Positions 14,430 to 24,037 of a stretch of 64,000 bases of DNA are shown here, piece after piece. Numbering within the stretch: position 1 is the stretch's first letter; each line of letters starts with the position of its first letter. The DNA is from Ferruginibacter sp. (GTDB lineage Bacteria > Bacteroidota > Bacteroidia > Chitinophagales > Chitinophagaceae), in NCBI GenBank assembly GCA_019638485.1, contig JAHBTP010000001.1:1-64000 (forward strand), given 5' to 3'. The notes beneath the pieces are model-generated. The model was not told the DNA's origin and did no database searches. It worked only from the letters and a program-made list of their open reading frames with translations. The translations under genes were made by a program, and so were the position numbers.

Positions 14430-15608
14430 TTAAACATCCTCCAATAGTTTCTTTATTGTTCGTCTGTTTTGAGCCATGCATATTAAGATAATAAAAACGG
14501 CAAGCAACAGTGCATATATTGAAGGGAACAGGGTTAATTCTTTTCTAAAGGAAAATTGAGCGTTAAATAGAATTTGAAAAATAAATAGTAAGGCTACTCC
14601 ACATACGGTGGTTATAATATAAATCGGTGTCCACTGTTTGCTTATGGTTTTAATTAACCAGCGCTTACTGTAACCTAAAACCAGCAATAACTGTAAATTA
14701 TCCCGACTTCTTGCTACCAAAAGTTTTAAATAAAATCCCAATGACATTATCGAAAGTAAAATAACCAACACAGCAAATATTCCTATTGCTGATACGGCAA
14801 CAGAAACAATTTGTTTGATATGGCCTAAACGCATCCGATCCTTATTTATATGTAGCCCCGATTTATTTAGAAAGTTAAGGAACTCAGCACTTTCAGCTTT
14901 GTCAGTTTTAATAAATACTCTTGCTGCTAATGGGTGAGGTTGCAGCCCTATAATGGAATTTGCATAACCCAAAAAGGAATCAGGTACTAATACCGAATTA
15001 ATTCTGTCGCTCAGTGCTACTATATGTGCAACGTATTCTTCAGTGCCTCCGGGTCCAGAACATTCAAGTTTAATTCGCAATGCTTTAAGGGTTTGTTCTG
15101 ATAATTGGGGTAGGTCTTGTCCTGGAGCAAAAACATTGTATATCTCTAAGAAGTTGGCAGAAAAAATTATAGGAACAACCGCTTGCCCTTTTTTCCAATG
15201 AAAGGATTCTGGTAAGGTATCAATAAAACCATCGTTTATAGCCTCTAAAAAAATATCTGTACTAAATGGAATGATATTTCCGGCGCTTATAGTGGCTCTA
15301 AATTGGTTCGAAATTAGTGGAGCCGCATCTGTTATAAATGGCTGTTGCTTGATATAAGCAATATCCGCATCGTTAAACCTGTTGTCTGAGCCCATGTTTT
15401 CGTTGGTAACTGTTTTGGATATCGGAATGTATTCAAATCCATCTTGTGATATATTTTTTTCGCCTGTTAATTTACCTATGTTGACAAACATTTGCACCGT
15501 ACACAACAATAGTGTTATTCCGGCTAATAATCCGGCATAACTAAGTAGCCTGCTGCTTCTTTTTCTTTCATCATTTAAAAAAGGCAATATGGTCCTAAAC
15601 TGAATCAA
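14430..15608 (-). CDS. ABC transporter permease, FtsX-like
   Basis: 392 residues. One N-terminal transmembrane helix (LSYAGLLAGITLLLCTVQMF, about 22-41) is followed by a large extracytoplasmic domain (about 50-270) and three C-terminal helices (about 272-300, 320-345 and 360-380), the layout of one FtsX/LolC/MacB-type unit. VARSRDNLQLLLVLGYSKRWL (about 302-322) is the coupling segment facing the ATPase. It pairs with the ATPase gene three bases upstream. Such pairs extract lipoproteins or act mechanically on envelope partners rather than transporting through a pore. The substrate is unknown. Confidence 0.8.
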   Translation of the reverse strand: MIQFRTILPFLNDERKRSSRLLSYAGLLAGITLLLCTVQMFVNIGKLTGEKNISQDGFEYIPISKTVTNENMGSDNRFNDADIAYIKQQPFITDAAPLISNQFRATISAGNIIPFSTDIFLEAINDGFIDTLPESFHWKKGQAVVPIIFSANFLEIYNVFAPGQDLPQLSEQTLKALRIKLECSGPGGTEEYVAHIVALSDRINSVLVPDSFLGYANSIIGLQPHPLAARVFIKTDKAESAEFLNFLNKSGLHINKDRMRLGHIKQIVSVAVSAIGIFAVLVILLSIMSLGFYLKLLVARSRDNLQLLLVLGYSKRWLIKTISKQWTPIYIITTVCGVALLFIFQILFNAQFSFRKELTLFPSIYALLLAVFIILICMAQNRRTIKKLLEDV

Positions 15609-15611
15609 GGG

Positions 15612-16253
15612 TTATAGCATAATATTTTCATCAGGTTCAAAATAAGGGGAAGCATGCAAGTCAATCATAATAATGGCAGCATTCCGTTTGCTTGCTTCCT
15701 CCATAATTAATGCAAAGGCACGCTCCCGATTTCTATTGTCTAAATGACTAAATGGCTCATCAAGTATTAAATAGTCGAATGGTTGCAATAATGCCCGAAT
15801 AATGGCAACACGCTGCTGCTCTCCATAACTACAATGAATTACAGGTTGTTCCATTTTGCTGTAAATGCCTAAGCGCCGTGTCATTTCTGCTATACTTAAT
15901 GCACCCGAAAATGAACTCAACGCTTTTTTAATTTCTAAATTTTGACTAACCATATGATAGGGAAATAGCTTTAAGTCCTGAAAAACACAGGATAAAACAT
16001 TTGAACGAATAGCAGATAAGGAATCATCACTTGCTTGTGCAATATGTGTTTCATTAATTTTGATAGTGCCTGAAAAATCTTTTCGAAGGCCGTATAAAAA
16101 ATGAACCAAGGAAGTTTTGCCACTACCACTTGGTGCAGTAATTTGATATTTTTTCCCTTTTTCAAATACTAAATCCTTTCCCCACACCATTGAATTTTGG
16201 GTTTTCTCAGATGCTAGATAAACCGGAATAAGATGGTGTAAAATGATACTCAT
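15612..16253 (-). CDS. ABC transporter ATP-binding protein, LolD-like
   Basis: 213 residues. Walker A is APSGSGKTS (about 40-48), the Q-loop is in VFQDLKLFP (about 90-98), the signature CSYGEQQRVAIIRAL (about 142-156) departs from the usual LSGGQ, Walker B is YLILDEPF, and the D-loop is SHLD. It powers the FtsX-like permease whose gene starts three bases downstream. The protein is short after the H-loop region. It starts within 25 bp of the DUF4836-like gene and is probably co-transcribed with it. Confidence 0.85.
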   Translation of the reverse strand: MSIILHHLIPVYLASEKTQNSMVWGKDLVFEKGKKYQITAPSGSGKTSLVHFLYGLRKDFSGTIKINETHIAQASDDSLSAIRSNVLSCVFQDLKLFPYHMVSQNLEIKKALSSFSGALSIAEMTRRLGIYSKMEQPVIHCSYGEQQRVAIIRALLQPFDYLILDEPFSHLDNRNRERAFALIMEEASKRNAAIIMIDLHASPYFEPDENIML

Positions 16254-16277
16254 TTATATTCAACCTGATTGACAAGG

Positions 16278-17942
16278 TTAAGGAGAATAAGGAGTTGGAA
16301 TCTGCTTAAATGTTTCCGTAGAATCAACTTCCGTTTCTTCTTTTGTTTCGTTTAATTTCTTTTTAATAAAATCTTCTTTTTTTAGCCATTCAAAACTATT
16401 ATTAAAAAGCTGGTTAAGTTGCTTCAGGCTATTGGTGTTTTTATCCATTAAGTTCAACTCAAAGGAATATTGGGTGCCCCCATTTTTACTTCTTCCTCCA
16501 TATACGTACAAATTGTCCCACATTCCTATATTTAAATTATATATAGTTTGGAGAGATTTATTACTATCTGCAGGCTGATAAGTATTCAATAAATATTGCA
16601 GATTTAAGAAGCCCCCTGTTGGATAACCTTTTAGTTTTTCCCATTCCGGGATAGGACTGCTTTTGGTAGCTAAATATCTTTTTACTGAGGTAGTTCTGTT
16701 TCCAATGGCAAAATAATTACCTAACACTTCATGATAAATCTTCTGGGAAGGTTCGCTGCCTACACTCAAACCAAGCAGCTTGTCTATTCCATTAAAGACC
16801 TGATTAAAGGCAGCTTTCTCTAAAATTGTTCCTGCAAATAGATAATTACCATCAGGAATACCCTTTTCGCCTTTTTTCAAATCGTTTACAGCAAAAACAA
16901 AATCACCTTTAAATGCTTTTACCACATCGTCTATTGAAAACCCCGCTATCGCAGCTCCCATATTAACTAAGCCGGTAAGCCCCTGTATGTTTATGATTTC
17001 CTTAATCCCTTCCGGTTTCATATTGAAGAAATAAAGTGCTGCCAAATTTTTTCCATCTAATTTGTTTACAATATCCTTGTTAATTGGTTTACTGAAATTT
17101 TTCTGGAAAACCCTGGTTAGCTCCCTGCTGGTATAATGGATTGATTCACCCTTTATTTGTCCGTTTTCAAAGCGAATGGTTACTGTGTAGAAATTATTGT
17201 TATAAAATTTATCCATATTAAAAGGAACAGAGATACTGGACTGGTTGTAAAATTCATTTATTAGCGCATAGTTGTTTACCCAAAGATGAATATCGCCTTC
17301 GTTACGAATCATTTTGCCAAAACGCCGATCTCGCTTCATGCTTTCCTTTTCATTTAACTTGAACAATTTTGAAGCCTCACCCAGGAGGTCCCGATCGCTG
17401 ACTTTTAAGAATTTTTTAAAATTGAGGCTATCTATTTCAAGGTTATTGGTTTGTTGGTTTTTAAAATCAGGGATTCCAAGTAACATAAGGAATCTGCTAT
17501 TATCCCAAACTGTTGCAGCAAAATTGTTGACCATAGTTTGAAGGTTACCTGATGTAGCAACTTTATTCTCTTTAAAGGAACTTAGATAGGCTGTAAACTT
17601 TGATGCATCTTTTAGTGGCCCTAAAATAATATACATACTACCTTTTGAGTCATTCAGCAAATAAGAGTATATATCACTTTGTATATCAACTCCTGATTCT
17701 TGAGGATGATTGATTACTTTCTTTAAAAAATCAGGAACAGAACTGTCGGCAAGAATGTGTTTTGCCACTTTGTTTTGTAAAATTTCTTCCCAGGGTAATT
17801 TTTCTGAAAGGGATTTTCCGTTTAAATGAATTACCAGTGCTGCATCTTTTGGAATATACCGGGCGGCATCATCTCTGCGGTTTTTGCATGAAATGAGAGA
17901 AGTTAAAAGAACGAATAGAAACAATAGTTTACCATTTCTCAT
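16278..17942 (-). CDS. Lipoprotein, DUF4836-like
   Basis: 554 residues. It begins with a lipoprotein signal (LFLFVLLTSLISC, lipid Cys at about 19), followed by RYIPKDAALVIHLNGKSL, which matches the start of DUF4836-type lipoproteins of Bacteroidota. The rest shows no catalytic motif; it contains repeated beta-rich segments such as NLAALYFFNMKPEGI and GDFVFAVNDLKKGEKG. It is probably anchored in the outer membrane. Function unknown. It lies between hisS (4 bp away) and the ABC pair, so its transcription is shared with both. Confidence 0.65.
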   Translation of the reverse strand: MRNGKLLFLFVLLTSLISCKNRRDDAARYIPKDAALVIHLNGKSLSEKLPWEEILQNKVAKHILADSSVPDFLKKVINHPQESGVDIQSDIYSYLLNDSKGSMYIILGPLKDASKFTAYLSSFKENKVATSGNLQTMVNNFAATVWDNSRFLMLLGIPDFKNQQTNNLEIDSLNFKKFLKVSDRDLLGEASKLFKLNEKESMKRDRRFGKMIRNEGDIHLWVNNYALINEFYNQSSISVPFNMDKFYNNNFYTVTIRFENGQIKGESIHYTSRELTRVFQKNFSKPINKDIVNKLDGKNLAALYFFNMKPEGIKEIINIQGLTGLVNMGAAIAGFSIDDVVKAFKGDFVFAVNDLKKGEKGIPDGNYLFAGTILEKAAFNQVFNGIDKLLGLSVGSEPSQKIYHEVLGNYFAIGNRTTSVKRYLATKSSPIPEWEKLKGYPTGGFLNLQYLLNTYQPADSNKSLQTIYNLNIGMWDNLYVYGGRSKNGGTQYSFELNLMDKNTNSLKQLNQLFNNSFEWLKKEDFIKKKLNETKEETEVDSTETFKQIPTPYSP

Positions 17943-17946
17943 ACGG

Positions 17947-19323
17947 CTATTTTTTTAATAATGTTTTTAAATATAGAATAGATTCAGCAGTGGATATTTG
18001 TTCTTGTTTTCCTGTAGCCAGGTGTTTAATAATCACCCTGTTTTCTTCTAATTCATTGTTTCCAATAATTGCCACTACCGGAATTTGCTTTTTTTCTGCA
18101 TACTTGAATTGTTTATCCATTTTCACAGCTTCATGAAATATTTCCGCACTTATCCCTTCATTACGCAAATTTTCCATTAATTGAAAGGAAGCAGCGGATT
18201 CCTCTTTTCCTAAATTAAAAAATAGAACATCAGTTCGTGTTGTTAAATAATTTGGAAAAAGTTTCAATTCTTCCATCACATCGTAAATCCTATCCACGCC
18301 AAAACTAATGCCTACACCGGGAATATCAGGAACGCCAAACAGGCCGGTAAGGTTATCATATCGCCCACCGCCACCGATACTTCCCATTTTTACATCTTGC
18401 GGTGCCTTAACTTCAAAAATAGTACCGGTGTAATAATTTAGTCCTCGGGCTAGTGATAAATCAATGCGTGTATTCGTTGCTGTTAGATTATGTATTAAAA
18501 AAGAAAGGTCTTCAATGCCTTTTTCTCCTTCGGTTTTGTTTTGTAATAATTCCTTTAAAGCTACTAATATTTCTTCATTGCTTCCTTTAATGGCCAAATA
18601 TTTTTCTATGGTGTTAATTGCTTCGGAGGAGAGTTGTTTTTCTATAAGTTCTTCACTTACTTTTTGCCAGCCTATTTTGTCTAACTTGTCTATAGCAACC
18701 GTGATGTCGGTTAGTTTATTTGCATCCCCTGTTAATTCGGCTAATGCGTACAATATCTTTCTGTGATTTATTTGCAGGCTGTAATTTTCCATCCTCAGAG
18801 AAGTAAATACACGGTGATAAATTAAGGCAAGTTCACATTCATTAATTAGTGACTTGCTGCCAACAATATCTGCATCACATTGAGTAAACTCTCGGTAACG
18901 CCCTTTCTGAGGACGGTCTGCGCGCCACACTGGTTGCATTTGATAGCGTTTGTACGGAAACGTTAGTTGGCCATGATGCATAGCAACATATCGGGCAAAA
19001 GGAATAGTGAGGTCATAGCGCAATGCACGTTCTGTTAGGTCAGTAGTTGACTTCCCTTCCATTAAGCTTTCAAAGCCTCGTTTTGCTTTGTCATGATTTT
19101 TGGGATCATTCAATCCATTATTCAAAATTTTGAATAAAAGTTTATCTCCTTCCTCTCCATATTTTCCTATTAATGTATTTAGGTTCTCCATGGCCGGTGT
19201 TTCCAGTGGCTCAAATCCATAGAGTTGGAAAACAGCCCGGATAGTATTTAGTATATATAGCCGCTTTTCAACTATAGAAGCTGAAAAATCACGCGTACCT
19301 TGAGGAATGCCAACTTTATTCAT
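17947..19323 (-). CDS. hisS: Histidyl-tRNA synthetase
   Basis: 458 residues, class II. GTRDF near the start leads to motif 1 (residues about 30-60). Motif 2 is PVWRADRPQKGRYREFTQCDADIVG (about 130-155). The HisRS-specific motif is LARGLNYYTGTIFEV (about 290-304), and motif 3 is GVGISFGVDRIYDVM with its Arg (about 335-350). The C-terminal anticodon domain (about 365-458) has DVLFFNLG and VVAIIGNNELEE. It charges tRNA-His. The start overlaps the stop of the phosphatase gene (TAATG), so the two are translationally coupled. Confidence 0.96.
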   Translation of the reverse strand: MNKVGIPQGTRDFSASIVEKRLYILNTIRAVFQLYGFEPLETPAMENLNTLIGKYGEEGDKLLFKILNNGLNDPKNHDKAKRGFESLMEGKSTTDLTERALRYDLTIPFARYVAMHHGQLTFPYKRYQMQPVWRADRPQKGRYREFTQCDADIVGSKSLINECELALIYHRVFTSLRMENYSLQINHRKILYALAELTGDANKLTDITVAIDKLDKIGWQKVSEELIEKQLSSEAINTIEKYLAIKGSNEEILVALKELLQNKTEGEKGIEDLSFLIHNLTATNTRIDLSLARGLNYYTGTIFEVKAPQDVKMGSIGGGGRYDNLTGLFGVPDIPGVGISFGVDRIYDVMEELKLFPNYLTTRTDVLFFNLGKEESAASFQLMENLRNEGISAEIFHEAVKMDKQFKYAEKKQIPVVAIIGNNELEENRVIIKHLATGKQEQISTAESILYLKTLLKK

Positions 19324-19799
19324 TAATTCGTTTTGTTTGCTGGGTTAGTTTGTTGCTCAATAAAAGCAGCACATGCATTGAAAATCATTTTAAAAACCGG
19401 TTCATAATCTTTTTCATTACCATAGTAAGGGTCCGGAACATCCCGTCCTTCACCCGGATAAATAGTATCCATCAATAATCTTATTTTACCGGAATCAAAA
19501 TTTGTACTACTAATTTTAAAAACATCGTCAATCACATCTTTTGCCATAGAAAAAATAACATCATATCGTTCAAAATCTTCTTTAACAAACAAACGAGAGG
19601 TTTGGTTGCTGATATCAATTCCATTCTTTTTTGATATTATGCAACTGAATGGATGCGGCGGCTCGCCAATATGGAACGGAAGTGTGCCTGCACTATCTAT
19701 TTCCCATTGCAGCCCGTTTTTTTTGGCAAGGTGTTGTAAAACACCTTCTGCAATAGGGCTTCTGCATATATTTCCAAGGCAAACCATCAAAATCTTCAT
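19323..19799 (-). CDS. Low-molecular-weight protein tyrosine phosphatase
   Basis: 158 residues. The CX5R phosphate loop is CLGNICRS, with nucleophile Cys7 and Arg13. The general acid is Asp123 in DVPDPYYG. All catalytic residues are present, so it should hydrolyse phosphotyrosine or a similar low-molecular-weight phosphate ester. In bacteria such enzymes often control capsule synthesis, but no tyrosine kinase or polysaccharide gene is nearby. It is the first gene of a minus-strand run with hisS, behind a -7 box 4 nt from the ATG. Confidence 0.92.
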   Translation of the reverse strand: MKILMVCLGNICRSPIAEGVLQHLAKKNGLQWEIDSAGTLPFHIGEPPHPFSCIISKKNGIDISNQTSRLFVKEDFERYDVIFSMAKDVIDDVFKISSTNFDSGKIRLLMDTIYPGEGRDVPDPYYGNEKDYEPVFKMIFNACAAFIEQQTNPANKTN

Positions 19800-19803
19800 T
19801 AAA

Positions 19804-19811
19804 CAAAGATA
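19804..19811 (-). promoter_or_regulatory. -7 box of the phosphatase-hisS operon, 4 nt from ATG
   Basis: TATCTTTG on the minus strand (19811-19804), then TTTA, then ATG 19799. The transcript is probably leaderless. Confidence 0.6.
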
Positions 19812-19942
19812 GTCATTAGGCCTTAGGCATGCTGTGATAGAACTATATTTAAGCTTGGAAGTTTTTGCAGATTAAAAAACAATGAGGCGCCTCTACTTCT
19901 ACTGAAAATTTGTAAATTGCTTATTTCTCTAAAAGAAATTTT

Positions 19943-20191
19943 ATGGCAGCGGAAAAAGAAAATATGAATGCCCGTGATAGAGGGTTTGTTCGTATGCGCA
20001 GCATAATGGATATGGGAATGGGAGTGCTCTGGCTGGGAATGGGGATTTTCCTGGTTTTTATTAAAAAGTTTAATACCGGCCTCGAAGTACAGTTTAATAC
20101 ACCACCAATGAAGGGATTTGGAATTATCTGCATTATTTATGGAGGATTCAGAATTTACAGAGGAATCAGGAAAAACTATTTTAAAAAATGA
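19943..20191 (+). CDS. Small membrane protein, unknown function
   Basis: 82 residues with two predicted membrane helices (about 22-39, MGMGVLWLGMGIFLVFIK, and about 56-70, GFGIICIIYGGFRIY) and a basic C-terminus (RGIRKNYFKK). No known domain was recognised. The stop overlaps the start of the next gene (ATGA), so it is co-translated with the PstS-like lipoprotein. It may sit in the membrane next to that system, but this is inferred only from the overlap. Confidence 0.6.
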   Translation: MAAEKENMNARDRGFVRMRSIMDMGMGVLWLGMGIFLVFIKKFNTGLEVQFNTPPMKGFGIICIIYGGFRIYRGIRKNYFKK

Positions 20192-21099
20192 AGCTGTTTC
20201 CCTCTTTGATTCTTGGGCTTTTATTTTTTATCACTGGGTGTGGCCCACAGAAAGACCCAAATATTGATTCAGTTTCAACAGGCAGTATTGAAATTAGTGT
20301 AGATGAATCATTTAAACCGGTTATTGAAGAGGAATTGACGATGTATAAAAACACTTATCCGCTTACAACAATTACTGCGAGGTACAAAACAGAGGCTGAA
20401 TGTTTGAAAGATATTTTTTATGATTCTGCCACCCGAATGGTAATTGTAACTCGGGGGCTATCTGAGAATGAAGAAAATTTCTTTAAAGATTCCTTGCACT
20501 ATCGTCCATCATGGAACTTGCTGGCATTGGATGGGATTGCAGTAATAGTGGCTAAGGGAAGTAGGGATTCAACTTTTACTATGGCTCAATTGGCAGATTA
20601 TATCACCGGAAGAAAAAGAGGTAAAAAAGTTATTTTTGATGGATTAAGTGCTACAAGTACATTTCGCTTTGTGCTGGATAGCTTGCTAAAAGGCGATAAG
20701 CCGGATACTACGGTAACTCAGGCTGCACCAAATTCAATAGAAGTGATGAATTATGTAGCTACCGATACTGCAGCAATTGGGTTGGTAGGTTTTAGTTGGA
20801 TTGGAAATCCTGAAGTTCCGGAGCAGCTTGAAATGTTGAAAAAGATTAAAATCTGTGCAATTCGATGCGAAATTTGCGAGGGGAAACCGTTTATCAAACC
20901 GACCCAAATTAGTATTACCAGCCGTTCTTACCCGATGGTGCGAGGATTATATTATATTTTGCGTGAAAATTATAGTGGATTGGGAACAGGATTGGCTAAT
21001 TTCATGCGTTATGAACGAGGCCAACTGATTTTTAGGAGATTTTACCTGGCTCCCGTTATGGAGTTTAATATTAGAAATGTGAAAATCAACATTAAATAG
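20188..21099 (+). CDS. PstS-like substrate-binding lipoprotein
   Basis: 303 residues with a lipobox (LFFITGCG, lipid Cys about 18). The body looks like the PBP-like domain of the phosphate-binding PstS family: GSIEISVDESFKPVIEEEL (about 32-50), LDGIAVIVAKGSRDSTFTMAQLADYITG (about 114-141) and ITSRSYPMVRGLYYILREN (about 245-263). No pstCAB or phoU genes are near, so it is not in a canonical phosphate uptake operon; in Bacteroidota stand-alone copies of this kind are common and of unclear role. It overlaps the upstream small membrane gene and precedes the TPR gene by 67 bp. Confidence 0.75.
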   Translation: MKLFPSLILGLLFFITGCGPQKDPNIDSVSTGSIEISVDESFKPVIEEELTMYKNTYPLTTITARYKTEAECLKDIFYDSATRMVIVTRGLSENEENFFKDSLHYRPSWNLLALDGIAVIVAKGSRDSTFTMAQLADYITGRKRGKKVIFDGLSATSTFRFVLDSLLKGDKPDTTVTQAAPNSIEVMNYVATDTAAIGLVGFSWIGNPEVPEQLEMLKKIKICAIRCEICEGKPFIKPTQISITSRSYPMVRGLYYILRENYSGLGTGLANFMRYERGQLIFRRFYLAPVMEFNIRNVKINIK

Positions 21100-21166
21100 T
21101 CAATTATTATTAAAAGCTTTAACGTTTTATTGAGAAAAAATAAAACTTATGTGCATCTAACAAAAA

Positions 21167-22858
21167 ATGGAAAAAATGAACAGATTTAAAAAAGGTATTT
21201 TCTCTTTTATGTTTTTATTATTTGCGAGCAGTCTTATGGCGCAAAGTGTTGAGGAAGGAAAGCAGTTTATTTATTATGAAAGATATCAAAGTGCTAAGGA
21301 GGTATTGGAAAAGGTGGTGGCTTCATCGCCTTCAAATGATGAAGCTGCTTATTATTTAGGACAGGCTGAGATTGGGTTGGAAAATGTACCCGCAGCACGA
21401 GCAGTATATTTAAAAGCACTTCAAACAACACCTAATAGTGCATTACTAATTGCAGGTATGGGCCATGTGGAATTACTTGAAGGAAAAACAGCCGATGCCA
21501 GAAATCGCTTCGAAACGGCTATCTCTTTAAGCAAGGGCAAGAGCATACCTGTTTTAAATGCTATTGGTTTGGCAAATGCCAATCCGGATAGTAAGAATGG
21601 GGATGCTAATTATGCTATTGCTAAACTAAAGCAAGCTACCGAAATTAAAGGCTTTAAAGACCCCGAAGTGCTTACAAATTTAGGGGATGCTTATCGTAAA
21701 ATAGGAGATGGAGGAAATGCTGTACAGTCCTATGATGCCGCCTTGGCTATTAACCCGAACTATGCTCGCGCTTTATATAGGAAAGGAAAGGTATATCAAA
21801 CTCAGGGCGCTACACAGGAAGACTTGTTTATGTCGCTCTATAATTCAGCTATTTCAAAGGATCCGGCGTATGCTCCAACCTATGCTAATTTATATGCCTA
21901 TTTCTATAATACAAACGTTCCGCGTTCTGCAGATTATTTAAATAAATGGCTCCAAAATTCCGATGACGACCCTAAGGCATGCTATTATAGAGCATCTATG
22001 AAATATGCACAAGGACTATTTAATGATGCGATAAAGACTGCTGATGATTGTATTAAATCAGAAGGCTCTAATCCGTATCCCAACCTGTATGGGATTAAAG
22101 CACTTGCTTATAATCGAATTGGAGAGTCAATGGAAACAAAAGATAGTACAGAAAAGAAGGAAATGTACATGAATGCCAAGAATAGCTATCAAGAATATTT
22201 TCGTCGCCAAAGCACAGATAATATAAAATCCGGCGACTATGCCGCTTATGCAACAATCTTACTAAAGTTTCCCGGTCAGGAGGTTGAGGCTGCTAATATG
22301 ATGAATAAGGCAATTACAATGGATGGTGAAGAAAGTGATCGAGTTTCCTATGTAAAGAGCATGGCCAAGGCATTTGAAGACCAAAATAATTCCTATGAAG
22401 CTGCTGTATGGTATGGTAAGGTTATGGGGATAAAGAAGGGGTTTACCAATGTAGATTTGTTTAATGCCGGATATAATTTTTACGTTGCCAATGCAATGGA
22501 TTCTTCAAACCGCTATTTTACTATTTATACTGATATGTATCCTAATGATATTTTAGGCTATTATATGTTAGGAAATGCATATTCAGTAATTGATTCAACC
22601 GGTGAATTGGGATTGGCAGTGCCTTATTATAATAAAGTAATTGAAATTGGAGAATCGGATACTACCAAGCCTAATGTAAAAACCCGGTTGATTAATGCAT
22701 ATAAATATTTTGTGGGTTATAATTTTAATGTGAAAAAAGATAGCGAAGCAGCGCTGATGTATGTTGATAAGGGACTCGCCTTTGCTCCAACGGATGAGCA
22801 ATTATTATATTTTAAAGAATTCATTACAAAGAATAAGTCTAAGGCATCTCAAAAATAG
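21167..22858 (+). CDS. Secreted tetratricopeptide-repeat protein
   Basis: 563 residues; the start is either ATG 21167 or ATG 21176 (MNRFKKG). A signal peptide runs to about residue 25 (FMFLLFASSLMAQS). TPR-like helix pairs fill the rest: AAYYLGQAEIGLENVPAARAVYLKALQ (about 58-84), VLTNLGDAYRKIGDGGNAVQSYDAALAINPNYARALYRKG (about 167-206), and more to about 540. TPR arrays are protein-docking scaffolds; the partner is not known. Periplasmic location is inferred from the signal. It ends shortly before a terminator that separates it from the nuo operon. Confidence 0.8.
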   Translation: MEKMNRFKKGIFSFMFLLFASSLMAQSVEEGKQFIYYERYQSAKEVLEKVVASSPSNDEAAYYLGQAEIGLENVPAARAVYLKALQTTPNSALLIAGMGHVELLEGKTADARNRFETAISLSKGKSIPVLNAIGLANANPDSKNGDANYAIAKLKQATEIKGFKDPEVLTNLGDAYRKIGDGGNAVQSYDAALAINPNYARALYRKGKVYQTQGATQEDLFMSLYNSAISKDPAYAPTYANLYAYFYNTNVPRSADYLNKWLQNSDDDPKACYYRASMKYAQGLFNDAIKTADDCIKSEGSNPYPNLYGIKALAYNRIGESMETKDSTEKKEMYMNAKNSYQEYFRRQSTDNIKSGDYAAYATILLKFPGQEVEAANMMNKAITMDGEESDRVSYVKSMAKAFEDQNNSYEAAVWYGKVMGIKKGFTNVDLFNAGYNFYVANAMDSSNRYFTIYTDMYPNDILGYYMLGNAYSVIDSTGELGLAVPYYNKVIEIGESDTTKPNVKTRLINAYKYFVGYNFNVKKDSEAALMYVDKGLAFAPTDEQLLYFKEFITKNKSKASQK

Positions 22859-22912
22859 TGAAGGTTTATATATTCATCATTTTATGTTGTGTATAAAAGG
22901 CATAATACATTT

Positions 22913-22937
22913 AGCCCGGATATTTTCCGGGCTTTTT
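22913..22937 (+). terminator. Terminator after the TPR gene
   Basis: Stem AGCCCGGA - TATT(T) - TCCGGGCT followed by TTTTAG, 55 bp after the TPR stop codon and upstream of the nuo promoter. Confidence 0.8.
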
Positions 22938-22962
22938 AGTATTAATTTCGTTTTAGGAATAA

Positions 22963-22992
22963 TTGTTTATCAACGTGGGAACCTTAATTTTG
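22963..22992 (+). promoter_or_regulatory. nuo operon promoter
   Basis: TTG (22963-22965), 19 bp, TAATTTTG (22985-22992): a perfect fit to the Bacteroidota -33/-7 pattern, 19 bp before ATG of nuoA. It lies just after a terminator, so the 13-kb nuo operon starts here. Confidence 0.75.
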
Positions 22993-23011
22993 CTAAAATT
23001 ATTTAGTATTC

Positions 23012-23404
23012 ATGCTTTTTCATTTTTTACAAACACAAGCCACATCCGCCGATAGTTATTTTTCAGTTGTTATGCTGATAATAGTTGCAGGTGGTCTTGT
23101 AGGTGGATTGCTGCTGCTTTCAAGCAAGCTTGGCCCAAAGAGAAGAGGGAGTGATAAGTTACAAAACTTTGAAAGTGGTATTGAAATTAAGGGAAATGCC
23201 CGTCAACCAATAGCTGTAAAGTATTTTCTGGTAGCTATTCTGTTTGTATTATTTGATGTGGAAGTTATTTTCTTTTATCCCTATGCAATTAATTTCCGCG
23301 ATTTGGGTTGGGAAGGCTTTGTTGCCGTGGTCATTTTTGTTTCATTATTCCTAATCGGGTTTATTTACATTTTTAAAAAAGGAGCTTTGCGTTGGGAAAA
23401 GTAA
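23012..23404 (+). CDS. nuoA: NADH-quinone oxidoreductase subunit A
   Basis: 130 residues with three membrane helices (about 15-40, 70-90 and 100-122). The NuoA signatures are present: FESGIEIKGNARQPIAVKYFLVAILFVLFDVEVIFFYPYA (about 49-88), with the conserved acidic residues of the loop and helix at the quinone-site end. It is the membrane-arm subunit that contacts NuoH at the quinone tunnel. First gene of a complete A-to-N operon. Confidence 0.95.
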   Translation: MLFHFLQTQATSADSYFSVVMLIIVAGGLVGGLLLLSSKLGPKRRGSDKLQNFESGIEIKGNARQPIAVKYFLVAILFVLFDVEVIFFYPYAINFRDLGWEGFVAVVIFVSLFLIGFIYIFKKGALRWEK

Positions 23405-23453
23405 TGATGTAATCTTCAGTTTTGTTTTTTACAACTGATTTAATTTTAAAATT

Positions 23454-24017
23454 ATGGCACGTCCGGTTCAATATAATAATAAAGTAAAGTTTGAAGGAAT
23501 CCCTGAAGGATATATGGGAGAGGGGTTTATGGCAACCCGTTTTGATAAATTGGTTGGGATGGCTAGAAAAAATTCACTTTGGCCGTTGCCTTTTGCCACC
23601 AGTTGCTGTGGTATTGAGTTTATGGCTACTATGGCCAGCCATTATGATATAGCACGGTTTGGCTCTGAGCGTGTGGGGTTTTCTCCACGTCAGTGTGATT
23701 TATTAATGGTAATGGGTACAATTGCAAAAAAAATGGGCCCTGTATTACGACAAGTATATTTACAAATGGCCGAACCACGTTGGGTGATGGCTGTGGGTGC
23801 TTGTGCAAGTAGCGGAGGGATTTTTGACAGCTATTCTGTTTTACAGGGAATAGATCAAGTCATTCCTGTGGATGTTTATGTACCGGGCTGTGCTCCAAGG
23901 CCGGAGGCTATTTTGGATGGTATATTAAAAATTCAGGATTTGGTAGGTAATGAAAGTTTAAGGCGCCGACACAGTGATAGGTATAAAGACCTGCTTGCAG
24001 GATACGGTATTCAATAA
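23454..24017 (+). CDS. nuoB: NADH-quinone oxidoreductase subunit B
   Basis: 187 residues. NuoB holds the terminal [4Fe-4S] cluster N2. Cluster ligands are visible as TSCCGIEFMAT (adjacent cysteines, about 49-59), GACASSGG (about 115-122) and VPGCAPRPEAI (about 144-154). The N2 cluster passes electrons to quinone in a pocket shared with NuoD. Located 49 bp after nuoA in the operon. Confidence 0.97.
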   Translation: MARPVQYNNKVKFEGIPEGYMGEGFMATRFDKLVGMARKNSLWPLPFATSCCGIEFMATMASHYDIARFGSERVGFSPRQCDLLMVMGTIAKKMGPVLRQVYLQMAEPRWVMAVGACASSGGIFDSYSVLQGIDQVIPVDVYVPGCAPRPEAILDGILKIQDLVGNESLRRRHSDRYKDLLAGYGIQ

Positions 24018-24037
24018 TATTGTACTAAAGCAAAACT